NCBI RefSeq assembly: GCF_002934365.1
Contig: NZ_PTIY01000010.1
Location: 1 to 64,000, forward strand
Direction: 5' to 3'
Length of the DNA stretch: 64,000 bases
From: Methylobacter tundripaludum
Lineage (GTDB): Bacteria > Pseudomonadota > Gammaproteobacteria > Methylococcales > Methylomonadaceae
The notes beneath the pieces are model-generated. The model was not told the DNA's origin. It made no database searches and saw only the letters and a list, made by a program, of their open reading frames with translations. The position numbers and the translations under genes were made by a program. Below are positions 43,001 through 52,516 of this stretch, one piece after another; positions within the stretch are counted from its first letter, which is position 1, and each line of letters begins with the position of its first letter.

Positions 43001-44617
43001 CTATTTATCAATCATGTGGATTGCAGCAGTCGGGCACTGCAAGGTGCAGGCGGTACAGCCTGTGCAAAGGTTGTAATTCACGTCGTAGAATTTGCCTTTG
43101 CCGAGCTTGATAATGGCCCCTTCCGGACAAGCGCCGTAACAGCCGTCGCATTCGAAACAGTTGCCGCAGGAATAACAGCGGCTGGCTTCGTAAGTCGCCT
43201 CCTCCAAGGTCAGCCCGCCCAACACTTCGTCGAAGTTTTTATTCCGCACTAGCGGCGACATCGTGGGTTGTTCCGACTGGTCGGCATCGGTGCTGTACCA
43301 AAGATTGAGTTCTTCATGCAGGACGATGTGCTTCTTGCCGGGATGCTGATATTGAGTGCCGCGCAGGTAAGCGTCGATATTTCTGGCGGCTTTTTTGCCG
43401 TGTCCGGTCGCAATGGTCACGGTGCGCAAGCTGGGTACCATGTCGCCTCCGGCAAAAACGCCTGCTGCGGCGGTCATCATGTTGTCGTTAACGGGAACCA
43501 CGCCGTCGCTTTGCGCTTCAATCTCAGGAAAGGTTTTTAATAACTCGGAATCGATATTTTGCCCCAGCGCCAAGATCAACGTATCGGCTTCGATGATTTC
43601 AAACTCGCCGGTGGCTTGCGGCCGGCCTTTGTCGTCCAGGGCCATGATTTCAACCTGAATGCGGCTGCCGTCAATGCCTACGATGGTGCGTAGCCAGTGA
43701 AACGCCACGCCTTCTTCGATCGCTTCGGAGGCTTCAAAATCATGCGCGGGCATGTTTTTGCGGTCGCGCCGGTAAATGACCATAGTTTCCGCACCCAACC
43801 GCTTGGCGGTCCGCGCCGCATCCATCGCGGTATTGCCGCCGCCGTAGACGGCGACCCGTTTGCCGATCTTGGACGGTTTGCCCAAACCGATGTTGTGTAG
43901 GAAAGTGACCGCATCCCTAGTGTCGCTTTCGCGGTATAAGGGTATATCAATCGAGCGTCCTATATGCGCTCCGACGGCGACAAAAACCGCATCAAAATTC
44001 CCGGCTTCTTTTTCCGCTTTTAAATCTTCAATTTTCCGGTTCAGCGTGATCTTTACGCCCATGTCCTCGATACGCTTGACCTCGGCTGCCAACACTTCGC
44101 GCGGCAAGCGGTAAGACGGAATGCCGAAGTGCATCATGCCGCCCGCTATCGGTTGCGCGTCCCTGATTTCAACGTCATGGCCCAAACGGGCAAGATGATA
44201 AGCCGCCGACAAGCCGCTGGGTCCCGCCCCGACCACCAGCACCCGTTTATTGGATTTTTCGCCGACGATCTGCGGCGTCCAGCCCTGTTCGAAGGCCATG
44301 TCGCCAAGAAAGCGTTCAACCGCATGAATGCTGACCGCTCCGTCGACCGCCACCCGATTGCAGGCCGATTCGCAAGGATGGTAACAGACGCGGCCATGCA
44401 CGGCGGGCATCGGGTTATTTTCCAGTAAGCTATTCCAGGCTTCCTGATAGCGTCCGGCCTGAGCTAAATCCAGCCAAACCTGGATGTTTTCACCGGCCGG
44501 ACAGGCATTATTGCAAGGCGGCAGGTAGTTTTCGTAAACAGGCATGCGCCGTTGCTGCGGGCCAGTGCCGGTACTCAATGTCAAATCCGGTGGAGTGGTC
44601 ATATCGTGGTGTTTCAT
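43001..44617 (-). CDS. GltD-like NAD(P)H:ferredoxin oxidoreductase with C-terminal ferredoxin domain
   Basis: A 538-residue flavoprotein. The N-terminal part has cysteines in YLPPCNNACPAGENIQVW and VCYHPCESACN, as in glutamate synthase small subunits. Next come the FAD fold VLVVGAGPSGLSAAYHLARLG, the NADPH fold RVAVYGGGNTAMDAARTAKRLG, and an FAD closing motif GVFAGGDMV. The C-terminal part is a ferredoxin-like domain with CYGACPEGAI and CTGCTACTLQCPTAAI (two [4Fe-4S]). No large glutamate synthase subunit lies here, so it is not simply GltD. It likely moves electrons between NAD(P)H and ferredoxin for the PFOR downstream. Confidence 0.85.
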   Translation of the reverse strand: MKHHDMTTPPDLTLSTGTGPQQRRMPVYENYLPPCNNACPAGENIQVWLDLAQAGRYQEAWNSLLENNPMPAVHGRVCYHPCESACNRVAVDGAVSIHAVERFLGDMAFEQGWTPQIVGEKSNKRVLVVGAGPSGLSAAYHLARLGHDVEIRDAQPIAGGMMHFGIPSYRLPREVLAAEVKRIEDMGVKITLNRKIEDLKAEKEAGNFDAVFVAVGAHIGRSIDIPLYRESDTRDAVTFLHNIGLGKPSKIGKRVAVYGGGNTAMDAARTAKRLGAETMVIYRRDRKNMPAHDFEASEAIEEGVAFHWLRTIVGIDGSRIQVEIMALDDKGRPQATGEFEIIEADTLILALGQNIDSELLKTFPEIEAQSDGVVPVNDNMMTAAAGVFAGGDMVPSLRTVTIATGHGKKAARNIDAYLRGTQYQHPGKKHIVLHEELNLWYSTDADQSEQPTMSPLVRNKNFDEVLGGLTLEEATYEASRCYSCGNCFECDGCYGACPEGAIIKLGKGKFYDVNYNLCTGCTACTLQCPTAAIHMIDK

Positions 44618-45142
44618 ATGCGCTTAACTCAATGGTTGCGGTTCAGATTTATTGCCGAGGTAACTTGCAATCGCCCAATCGGACTGTGTGTTCAAACTAA
44701 ATCATCCACACCCGGCAAGATGCGGACACTTTGCCTATTCTACCCTGTAAGCCAGAACGACGTTAGGCAATCCGCAAATACTAGCGGGGTTTTATTTCAA
44801 TTGTTCAATGATCGGAGAAACTTTATGAATCAAGCATTTTATCGCTAATTGACACTCCCCTCATTCAGACTTATAGTCGTCAACACGCAATCCACCGGGA
44901 TTGGCGCTTTTTACCGCAAAAAGACACGCAGTTTTCGTCGATTTCTGCTGCATAACCCACGAGTTCTGGATTATGCAGGAGACAGAAATGCACGGAGCAA
45001 TTGCCGAGAGCACCAACAGTACGCGCTTTAGGCGACGTAAAAGAAAGTAACTCGCTTTCGGGCGCGAGAACCCGATCCAAATAACCGTCGCGTCAGCGAC
45101 ACCTTTCTGCAACAGATAAGAACCGTGTAACATCAATTAATT
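44618..45142. other. Gap with several inverted repeats, no gene supported
   Basis: This 525-bp gap between divergent genes contains paired repeats: TGCGGA/TTGCCTA (44721-44737) with TAGGCAA/TCCGCA (44764-44776), and CTGCATAA (44948-44955) with TTATGCAG (44971-44978), extended by ATTTCTG (44941-44947) and CAGAAAT (44983-44989). Several open frames overlap them but lack ribosome sites, and one is the translation of a repeat. The promoters of the GltD-like gene (minus) and of the MlaC-like gene (plus) should lie here; I cannot place them. Confidence 0.5.
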
Positions 45143-45790
45143 ATGAGAAATACAACTAAACGATATGCCGCAGTCGGTTTATTTTTTACGATACTGCTCG
45201 TTCTAATGCCGGCTACCAAAGCAATGGCCGATAATTTGCAGCCCCCGCAGCAGGTCATACAAAATGTTTCGACACAACTACAGCAAAAACTGCGGGATAA
45301 ATCCTTTACCAAGAATTTTGCTCAAGTTGCGCAGTATGTTCACAACGTCATTGACCCGCATACGGATTTCGACAAAATCGCACCGTTAGTTTTGGGAAAA
45401 TACTGGAAAACAGCAACAAGCGGGGAGCAAGAGCGTTTTAAACATGAATTTCAAACGCTGATAGTCAGAACCTATTCCAGGGCGTTTGTGGAATATAACG
45501 ACTGGTCGATACGTTACATGCCGGTTGAAATGGCGGATGAGGCCACAAAAGTCATCGTCAAAACGGAAGTTCTGCAACCCGGCCGTCAGCCTGTCGATGT
45601 AAATTACCGGATGTTCCTGAGTAAAGGCGAATGGAAAGTCTACGACATTATGATTGACGGTGTGAGCCTGGTGACTAATTACCGTTCGAGTTTTAGCGAA
45701 GAAATACAAAAGAAAGGCTCATTAAGCGCCGTGATCGATGCACTGGCCAAACGTAATATTGAAGCGCTTGCTGCAAAAGGTTCCTCATGA
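45143..45790 (+). CDS. MlaC-like periplasmic phospholipid-binding protein
   Basis: A 215-residue protein of the MlaC/Ttg2D (toluene tolerance) family. A signal peptide (VGLFFTILLVLMPATKAMA, cut before DN) is followed by the family core with LRDKSFTKNFAQVAQYVHNVIDPHTDFDKIAPLVLGKYWKTATSGEQERFKHEFQTLIVRTYSRAF (split in text: residues about 55-115) and YRMFLSKGEWKVYDIMIDGVSLVTNYRSSFSEEI. MlaC carries phospholipids between the outer- and inner-membrane complexes. Here it is far from the other transporter genes (3.9-7.2 kb) and overlaps the htpX-like start by 4 bp. Confidence 0.88.
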   Translation: MRNTTKRYAAVGLFFTILLVLMPATKAMADNLQPPQQVIQNVSTQLQQKLRDKSFTKNFAQVAQYVHNVIDPHTDFDKIAPLVLGKYWKTATSGEQERFKHEFQTLIVRTYSRAFVEYNDWSIRYMPVEMADEATKVIVKTEVLQPGRQPVDVNYRMFLSKGEWKVYDIMIDGVSLVTNYRSSFSEEIQKKGSLSAVIDALAKRNIEALAAKGSS

Positions 45791-46734
45791 CGGTCAGCCA
45801 CAATCTAAAAAACTTCATTCATACCTTGGCGCTCTTTCTTTGCATGGGCGCTATTTTGTCGCTGCTGGGTTTTATTTTGGCCGGGGCCACGGGTATTTTA
45901 TGGGCGGCAGCTCTGGGCGTGATGATACTTGTTATTAGCCCGAACATATCGCCGTCTTTTATCTTTTCCATGTATAAGGGAAAGCTGCTGTCGGAAAACG
46001 ATGCGCCCCGCCTTTATCAGATAATACGGGAACTGGCCGCCCGCGCCGATTTGCCGTCGCTGCCCGCGATTTACTACCTGCCCAGCCAAATCATGAATGC
46101 TTTTTCCGTAGGCACGTCCGAAAACTCGGCCATCGGCCTCAGCGACGCCCTGCTAAATTCGTTGAGCGAACGGGAGATTATTGCCGTGCTGGCGCATGAA
46201 ATCAGTCATATCCGGCATAATGATGTGCGGGTAATGACTTATGCCGACATCATCAGCAGAGTCACCAGCGCCTTGTCTTTAACGGGTTTTCTATTGATTT
46301 TTTTCAATTTACCGCTGTATTTCATGGGCCTGGTTACCATTTCCTGGTCTGCATTGGGCGTGCTCGTTATGGCGCCTACGATTATGAGTTCGCTGCAACT
46401 TTCATTATCCCGAATGAAGGAATTTGACGCCGACCGCCACGCCGTTTTATTAACAGGCGACCCCGAAGGTCTGGCAATGGCGTTAAGAAAACTAGAACTC
46501 TACGAATCATCGGTTTTCGATATGCTGTTTGGCCGCAGCGGTCATGGCGCATCGATTCCATCAATCCTCAGAACCCATCCTGAAACCGAAGAAAGAATAA
46601 AACAGCTGTTAAGCCTAAAGAAGCCTTCCCGGCAAACTCTGCAATATTCAATCCACGAGAAGTTTTACATCCCCGCCCACTATCGTAAATCGATCAGAAA
46701 ACCCCGCTGGCATTTAGGCGGATTCTGGTACTGA
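45787..46734 (+). CDS. HtpX-like M48 metalloprotease
   Basis: A 315-residue membrane zinc protease of the M48 family. The zinc motif HExxH is HEISH (137-141) in LAHEISHIRHND, and the third ligand is in the downstream KEFDADRHA, where the Glu of E-F-D-A-D is expected. It has two membrane segments at the start (LALFLCMGAILSLLGFILAG and LWAAALGVMILVISP) and two in the middle. Such proteases degrade damaged membrane proteins. The gene starts inside the MlaC-like stop, so envelope lipid transport and membrane quality control are translated together. C-terminal part is rich in basic residues. Confidence 0.85.
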   Translation: MTVSHNLKNFIHTLALFLCMGAILSLLGFILAGATGILWAAALGVMILVISPNISPSFIFSMYKGKLLSENDAPRLYQIIRELAARADLPSLPAIYYLPSQIMNAFSVGTSENSAIGLSDALLNSLSEREIIAVLAHEISHIRHNDVRVMTYADIISRVTSALSLTGFLLIFFNLPLYFMGLVTISWSALGVLVMAPTIMSSLQLSLSRMKEFDADRHAVLLTGDPEGLAMALRKLELYESSVFDMLFGRSGHGASIPSILRTHPETEERIKQLLSLKKPSRQTLQYSIHEKFYIPAHYRKSIRKPRWHLGGFWY

Positions 46735-46770
46735 CCGGCATTACAACAACAATCCCAATCTTCCTCAACG

Positions 46771-49581
46771 CTAAAACTCTTCCCATCCGCCGCTATCTGC
46801 CGATTGCGGATCCAGTTTAACGATGTGACCCACAGGAACATGGTCGGCTTCAGTTTCGTTTTCAGCCGGTTCGGCAAGATAAGAATCCGCATCGCCTTCC
46901 ATTTTAAAGTGCGCTACCGTAACCGTCAGCTGTTGCGTCTGCTCTTCCAGCGACTCCGCCGAGGCTGTGGCTTGCTCAACCAAAGCGGCATTTTGCTGGG
47001 TTACGTCGTCCATCTGGCAAATGGCCATATTCACTTGCTCGATACCCGCAGTTTGCTCGACAGAAGCCGCGCTGATCTCGGACATGATGGCCGTAACGCC
47101 ACGGATAGAGTTAACGATGTCTTCCATAGTCTTTCCGGCTTGAGAAACCAGTTTACTGCCGTCCTCAACTTTCTCAACCGAATCGCCAATCAGGTTTTTG
47201 ATCTCCCCGGCGGCGGATGCAGCGCGTTGTGAGAGACTCCGCACCTCTCCGGCCACTACCGCAAAGCCGCGGCCCTGCTCCCCGGCACGGGCCGCCTCAA
47301 CTGCGGCATTGAGTGCGAGTATATTAGTCTGAAAGGCGATGCTGTCTATCACAGAGATAATTTCGACAACCTTGCGCGAAGATTCATTGATGCCTTCCAT
47401 CATTTTTACAACTTGACCGATCACAGTAACGCCCTTAGCCGCGGTACTTGAAGCACTAACGGCAAGTTCACTGGCGTGCTTGGCGTTTTCAGTATTTTGC
47501 TGTACCGCCGAGGTCAGCTTTTGCATACTGGTCGCCGTTTGATCCAAGCTGGTTGCCTGCACTTCGGTGCGGTGAGACAACGATGTGTTGCCGTGCGCGA
47601 TTTCTTTTGCGGCAATATGAATCGATTCCGCGACCTCCTTAACTTGACCGAGAATATCATTAAGATCGTCCACCGTGGAATTGGCGTCGTCCTTGAGTTG
47701 CCCGAAGGTGCCTGAATAGTAATTAATGATTTTTTCAGTCAGATTTCCGTGGGACAAGGCATTGAACACACGCACCGCTTCATTAAGGCCGCTTTCGCTG
47801 GTTTGCATCAACTGGTTGATCGATTCACTCAACTCACGGTAGAAACCTGTCTTACCCTGCATAACAATGCGTTGGGTAAAATCACCCATCACAGCAGCCA
47901 CCAGAATAACGGCCACCTCTTTTTCCACCATGACTTCCGCAGTGCGGTCCAGCCATTCCGCGACCGTCCCCATACGCCTGCCTTGCGGGTTGATGACCGG
48001 ACTGGCGGTCACCACCCAATAGCGCTCTCCCAAAGCAATATTGACTGGGCTTAAACTGCCGGCGGCATTAGCCAGTAACTGTGCCTGATGCGACGGATTC
48101 TTGTGAAAGACGTCAATATTAGCGCCGACCAGATTATCAACGGAAAAATCCGGCAACAGCTCGCGGATACTTGCTTCGGCTTTGCCGAACATACCGGCTG
48201 CCGCTTTATTGACATAAATGATGTTACGGTCATTGTCGGCAATCATTACGCCGGTACTGACGTTATCCAATGCAATCTTAATGCGCAGATGCTCATCGGC
48301 AATGCGCTTGGCTTCCGCGACATCAAAGCCGAGCTTGATCTGCATCGCCTTGAGCGCCGCCGTCACCTTGCCAACCTCGTCCATACTGCCTATTTCAATC
48401 GGGTGATTGTAATTACCCTGGGCTATTTGTCCAAAATGCCTGATCGTAGCGTTCAGCGGGCTGGCGATGGAACGCAGCAAAGAGAAACTTAGCCACAACG
48501 CCAGCAAAATACCCGAAGCGATCAAGATACCGGCGCTGTCGCGGGTACTGTAATAACGAGACAAACTCGCCTCGAATTCATTCTTGGTATCGTCTATCTG
48601 TAATTGCAATAAATTCTGAGCTTCCTCATTGACCGATTCGTAAAGCGGAGCGACCTTATCCTCGATAATCTTACTGGCAAGTGCGACGTTATTACTGCGC
48701 AATGCTGAAATAGCCGGTTGCAAACCTTCGGTCACAAAACGACTTTCGTCATTTTTGAATTGATTCGCCTGGTTTTTTTCACTCGCATTAAGCGGGCTTT
48801 CAAGGTATGCCTCCAAAATCTTGGCGATAACGGCGATGTTGCGTTCGACTTCGGCGGTATTTTTCTGAATCGATTCGGGAGCCGGGTTGAACAGACTGGA
48901 GGAAATACTCAGCCGGTTAATCAACATCAATTTCTGTATCTGGGAAATCCGGTTCAAAGGCAACATATGATGGTCATGAACGTTAAGCAATCCTTCGCTG
49001 TCCTTGCTCATACCGAAAAGCCCCAGGGCGCCGACAATGCACAGCAGGATTGACATGATAGCGATAACCATCAATAAACGAGCTTTGATGCTGATGTTTT
49101 CCAGCGACGGAAATCTTCCCCGCAATGTCTTTTTGACGATTTTTCCATGCTGTATTTGGGTATTGCCCGCCTTGCCTTCGCGAAACTTCCGGTAAGCCTC
49201 GGCGGCCTCTGCAACCTGCTTTGGGCTGGGTTTGCTGCGTACCGACATATAACCGGCCAGCTTATCATTCTCATAGTAGGGCGTAACATTGGCCTGAACC
49301 CAGTAAAAGTCGCCGTTTTTGCAACGATTCTTGATCACGCCGGTCCATGGACGGCCCGATTTCATCGACTGCCACAAATCGGCAAAGACTTCTACCGGCA
49401 TGTCAGGATGACGGATTATATTGTGCGGGACGCCAATCAGCTCTTCTCTAGTAAACCCGCAAATCCGAATAAAATCTTCATTTGCGTAGGTAATCATCCC
49501 CTCTAAGTCGGTCTTGGTAACAATGGAATCAGTCTCTGTAAGCGCGCGCTCCACATTGGTGATCGGCAAGTTAATTTTCAT
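46771..49581 (-). CDS. Aer-like chemoreceptor with two PAS domains and GWEEF tether
   Basis: A 936-residue receptor. Order: an Aer-type PAS domain at about 15-115 with GKTD-like start TKTDLEGMITYANEDFIRICGF and the HPDMPVEVFADLWQSMKSGRPW and NGDFYWVQANVTPY motifs; a membrane helix (LLMVIAIMSILLCIVGALGLF); a helical periplasmic module; a second helix near 350-370; a HAMP domain; a second PAS domain (about 440-550, IALDNVSTGVMIADNDRNIIYVNK); and a signalling domain with the tip IAFQTNILALNAAVEAARAGEQGRGFAVVA. The last five residues GWEEF match the CheR/CheB-binding pentapeptide known from Aer2/McpB of Pseudomonas. The tip type differs from that of the other two receptors here. Confidence 0.9.
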   Translation of the reverse strand: MKINLPITNVERALTETDSIVTKTDLEGMITYANEDFIRICGFTREELIGVPHNIIRHPDMPVEVFADLWQSMKSGRPWTGVIKNRCKNGDFYWVQANVTPYYENDKLAGYMSVRSKPSPKQVAEAAEAYRKFREGKAGNTQIQHGKIVKKTLRGRFPSLENISIKARLLMVIAIMSILLCIVGALGLFGMSKDSEGLLNVHDHHMLPLNRISQIQKLMLINRLSISSSLFNPAPESIQKNTAEVERNIAVIAKILEAYLESPLNASEKNQANQFKNDESRFVTEGLQPAISALRSNNVALASKIIEDKVAPLYESVNEEAQNLLQLQIDDTKNEFEASLSRYYSTRDSAGILIASGILLALWLSFSLLRSIASPLNATIRHFGQIAQGNYNHPIEIGSMDEVGKVTAALKAMQIKLGFDVAEAKRIADEHLRIKIALDNVSTGVMIADNDRNIIYVNKAAAGMFGKAEASIRELLPDFSVDNLVGANIDVFHKNPSHQAQLLANAAGSLSPVNIALGERYWVVTASPVINPQGRRMGTVAEWLDRTAEVMVEKEVAVILVAAVMGDFTQRIVMQGKTGFYRELSESINQLMQTSESGLNEAVRVFNALSHGNLTEKIINYYSGTFGQLKDDANSTVDDLNDILGQVKEVAESIHIAAKEIAHGNTSLSHRTEVQATSLDQTATSMQKLTSAVQQNTENAKHASELAVSASSTAAKGVTVIGQVVKMMEGINESSRKVVEIISVIDSIAFQTNILALNAAVEAARAGEQGRGFAVVAGEVRSLSQRAASAAGEIKNLIGDSVEKVEDGSKLVSQAGKTMEDIVNSIRGVTAIMSEISAASVEQTAGIEQVNMAICQMDDVTQQNAALVEQATASAESLEEQTQQLTVTVAHFKMEGDADSYLAEPAENETEADHVPVGHIVKLDPQSADSGGWEEF

Positions 49582-49759
49582 GGGGTGTTTTTTCTTGGAA
49601 GTTGGATAATTTAAATACTTTTTGATGTTGCAAAACGAATTTTGAACGTCGCTATTTTTCTTGTTCCCACTCGCTGAGCATTAATGCCCTTAAGTTAAGG
49701 AAGCGCTGTTAAAAACAATGTGTTTTCTATTGTGAAAGTTGAACAACGTTCCCGTTGCT

Positions 49760-49830
49760 GTAGGGTGCGCCGGCGCGCTTTTCCCGATGGTTGAAAAAAA
49801 CCGCCATCCCTTGGCTCGCACGACGCACCC
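49760..49830. repeat. GTAGGGTGCG-type inverted repeat
   Basis: GGGTGCG (49763-49769) pairs with CGCACCC (49824-49830), with GC-rich sequence between. It shares the opening GTAGGGTGC with the element at 369-397, so the two may belong to a dispersed family. Confidence 0.5.
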
Positions 49831-49947
49831 GACTCGATTAACATTTTGTTTTTTACATTCTAAGCAAAAACTCAGAACATACCTCCCAAATAAAATCACC
49901 TCGTTAATGCGTTCTCACGTAGGAGAGCGTGAAATAATTGATTGAGT

Positions 49948-50003
49948 AAGGAGCACAAACCTGGTTTGTACTCCTTAACTCGTCCATATCCTCGAGAGTA
50001 TGG
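49948..50003. other. Hairpins in the gap between two receptors
   Basis: AAGGAG (49948-49953) and CTCCTT (49971-49976), extended by ACAAACC/GGTTTGT, form a long stem, followed by CCATA (49984-49988) / TATGG (49999-50003). Neither is followed by a clear T-run. They lie after the stop of the 50028-51911 receptor gene, where they may slow or end transcription. The rest of 49582-50027 holds only the repeat at 49760-49830. Confidence 0.45.
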
Positions 50004-50027
50004 GAACGAAGCCAACCGGCAACCGGA

Positions 50028-51911
50028 TTAACGGTCGCCCACTTTAAAGAACGCCATAACCTGTTGCAGCTGCATGGCTTGGCCGCTCAGCTCTTCCGCC
50101 GTGGCGGCAAGCTGTTCCGAACCCGATGCGTTTTGTTGCGCCGCTTTATCCAGCTGACCGACCGCATCGCTGATCTGGCCTATGCCTTGCGCCTGCTCTT
50201 CCGAAGACGCGGTAATTTCTTCGACTAGATCGGCGGTCTTCTGAATATTAGGCACCATTTTTTCCAGCAGGATGCCTGCGTCCTCGGCAATCTTGACGCT
50301 GTTTTTTGCCAAGCTGTTGATTTCCTGGGCGGTTACCCGGCTGTTTTCCGCCAGCTTCCTGACTTCGGCGGCGACGACGGTAAAGCCTTTGCCGTGTTCG
50401 CCGGCACGCGCCGCTTCAATCGCGGCATTGAGTGACAATAGATTGGTTTTGTAAGCAATATCTTCAATCAATCCGATTTTATCGGCGATTTCTTTCATCG
50501 CCTCTACGGTACGTTTCACCGCCTGCCCGCCATTGGCGGCCTCTTCCGCAGCCGTTGTCGCCATACTGTTGGTCACTTTGGCGTTATCGGCATTCTGTTT
50601 AACCGACGCACTCAACTCTTCGATGGAAGCAGTGGTCTCTTCAACGCCCGATGCCTGCTCGGTGGCGCTTTGACTGATGGATTGGGCGGTCGCGCTGATT
50701 TCCTGCGAGGCGCTGCCCAAGGCGTCGGAATTGGTGCGCACTTGCTGTACAACACTGCTGAGCTGGTCGCGCATGGTTTGCAGCGCATTGGCCAGAACGC
50801 CGATCTCGTCTTTCTGGTCAATATCGATCTGTGCGGTCAAATCCCCTTCCGACAGGGACTCGGCGAATTTAACCCCCAGAATAATCGGTTTGGTGATCAT
50901 CGAAGCCAAAAACAACGCAATGATAACGCCCAACACTATCGCCAGAATGATCGTGCCGATGATGATTTTGTTGGCGTCACTGACCAATTGCTCGGCTTCG
51001 GTACGCGCATTGCCCAACTGTGCGTAACCGGCGGCTTCGGCGTCTTGCGCCTGCTTGATCACATTACTGCCCAGACTTGCCATATCGGCCAAAATAGCTT
51101 TCAGTTTATTGTCGTTTTCTATCCAGCTTTTGGCTGATTCGGTGTAATTCCGCGTTCCGTTACGGGCGTCTGTAATCAATTTGATTTCGTCTTCTTTCAC
51201 GACAATTTTTTGCAGATCGTCGTATAAGTCCATTAGCTCCGGCAATAAAACTTCCATTTTTTTCCAGGCCACGCGATCCTTGTAATTAACTTCTTCCTTT
51301 TCAGCGCGCATGATTTGCATCGCTTTGATATAGATATTGGTCGTGATGATATAACGCTGGACGAACTGATCAAGCTCCTGTGCGCTTAATCCTTTTTTCA
51401 TCGCTTCGCTATAATTGTTTACCTGCTTTTTAAGCATGATATCGGCCGCATTCGCTACGGTATTGCCGTTTTCCACCATCTCGGCAACGGATTGTTTGTT
51501 CGCTTTCAGTGCGGCAACTCCCGCCCGGTATTTATCGGCGTATTGCGCAGTGCCTTCCCTTGCCGTTTTCGACTGCTCCAACAGCTCAGTGTTCTTGTAT
51601 TGCTTAGCTACGGTATCCACTTTATCCAGGAAACCCATCAGTTCCTTGACGTTCTGTTCGGCGCGCTGGTGAACTTCGTCCTTTTCCTGCAACAAGTAGT
51701 TTTTTTCTTCCATAATGGTCGACAGCGCCATCCGTTCGACCCCGGTTGCGTATTCAACCGCCTTGCCGTTGTTATCGGTAATGCCGAACAGCGAATCGGA
51801 CACTTTGCCAATATAGAGCTTTGACAGCATTCCGAATCCGCAGGTAATCAATACCAACAGCAACGCACCGGTTAATATCTTGGTTTTTATACTTAAGTCT
51901 TTTATGTTCAT
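50028..51911 (-). CDS. Methyl-accepting chemotaxis receptor with HBM-like sensor
   Basis: A 627-residue receptor. A membrane helix (ILTGALLLVLITCGFGMLSKL) is followed by a large helical periplasmic sensor of about 270 residues (VDTVAKQYKNTELLEQSKTAREGT and WKKMEVLLPELMDLYDDLQK regions), which fits the helical bimodular (HBM) type. A second helix (IIIGTIILAIVLGVIIALFLASM), a HAMP segment and the signalling domain follow, with tip LIEDIAYKTNLLSLNAAIEAARAGEHGKGFTVVAAEVRKLAENS (split at about 490-530). The C-terminus FFKVGDR carries no CheR-binding pentapeptide. The signalling half is almost identical to that of the receptor at 52517-54205. Confidence 0.9.
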   Translation of the reverse strand: MNIKDLSIKTKILTGALLLVLITCGFGMLSKLYIGKVSDSLFGITDNNGKAVEYATGVERMALSTIMEEKNYLLQEKDEVHQRAEQNVKELMGFLDKVDTVAKQYKNTELLEQSKTAREGTAQYADKYRAGVAALKANKQSVAEMVENGNTVANAADIMLKKQVNNYSEAMKKGLSAQELDQFVQRYIITTNIYIKAMQIMRAEKEEVNYKDRVAWKKMEVLLPELMDLYDDLQKIVVKEDEIKLITDARNGTRNYTESAKSWIENDNKLKAILADMASLGSNVIKQAQDAEAAGYAQLGNARTEAEQLVSDANKIIIGTIILAIVLGVIIALFLASMITKPIILGVKFAESLSEGDLTAQIDIDQKDEIGVLANALQTMRDQLSSVVQQVRTNSDALGSASQEISATAQSISQSATEQASGVEETTASIEELSASVKQNADNAKVTNSMATTAAEEAANGGQAVKRTVEAMKEIADKIGLIEDIAYKTNLLSLNAAIEAARAGEHGKGFTVVAAEVRKLAENSRVTAQEINSLAKNSVKIAEDAGILLEKMVPNIQKTADLVEEITASSEEQAQGIGQISDAVGQLDKAAQQNASGSEQLAATAEELSGQAMQLQQVMAFFKVGDR

Positions 51912-51935
51912 AAAAATGAGTCCTTGTGTGGATTA

Positions 51936-52502
51936 TCAGTTCAGTGCGGTGAAGCTGGTTTCTTTGTTTGTGTTGCCGCCTTCGTATTCGGCAACTTGTT
52001 TGAGCTGAGATAATTCTTTTATCGAAAGCACGCGGTTAATATTCAGCAAAATAATAAATTCGTCACCCACCCGTCCCATCGACTGAATAAAATCGGTTCG
52101 AATATCGGCGCCAAAATCGGGCGGCGGCATGATATTCGCCTCGGGTATTTCCAGAATTTCATCGACGGCGTCGACCAACATCCCCAGTAACTGGGCATCC
52201 TCGTTGTATTCAACCTGCACCAGCACGATACAGCTGCGTTTGGTTATTTCGCTGCTTTGCCGACCCAGGCGCGCCGACAAATCGATGACCGGAACGACGT
52301 TACCGCGCAGATTAATGACGCCGCGTATATACTCGGGCGTCATCGGCACGTCGGTAATCGTGTTGATTTCGATAATTTCTTTGACGTCCAAAATGCTGAT
52401 AGCCAGATTTTCATTGCCTGCCCGAAAAGTCAGGTACTGGCGTAGTTGATCCTGAGCCGCTAACTCGGTTTTGTTTTCTTGCTTATGTATTAACTGGTTC
52501 AT
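51936..52502 (-). CDS. cheW: CheW-like coupling protein
   Basis: A 188-residue CheW. It links receptors to the kinase CheA. Typical segments are YLTFRAGNENLAISILDVKEII, VPMTPEYIRGVINLRGNVVPVIDLSARLG and LVDAVDEILEIPEANIMPPPDFG. It lies 14 bp downstream of the receptor gene at 52517-54205 and 24 bp upstream of the next receptor, inside the receptor run, and presumably serves both. Slightly longer than E. coli CheW (167). Confidence 0.92.
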   Translation of the reverse strand: MNQLIHKQENKTELAAQDQLRQYLTFRAGNENLAISILDVKEIIEINTITDVPMTPEYIRGVINLRGNVVPVIDLSARLGRQSSEITKRSCIVLVQVEYNEDAQLLGMLVDAVDEILEIPEANIMPPPDFGADIRTDFIQSMGRVGDEFIILLNINRVLSIKELSQLKQVAEYEGGNTNKETSFTALN

Positions 52503-52516
52503 GGTTCATCTACCTG

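Noticed and set aside
44861-45136. 91-codon minus-strand frame and an overlapping second frame
   Set aside because: Both run across an inverted-repeat region, have no ribosome site, and read like the translation of a repeat.
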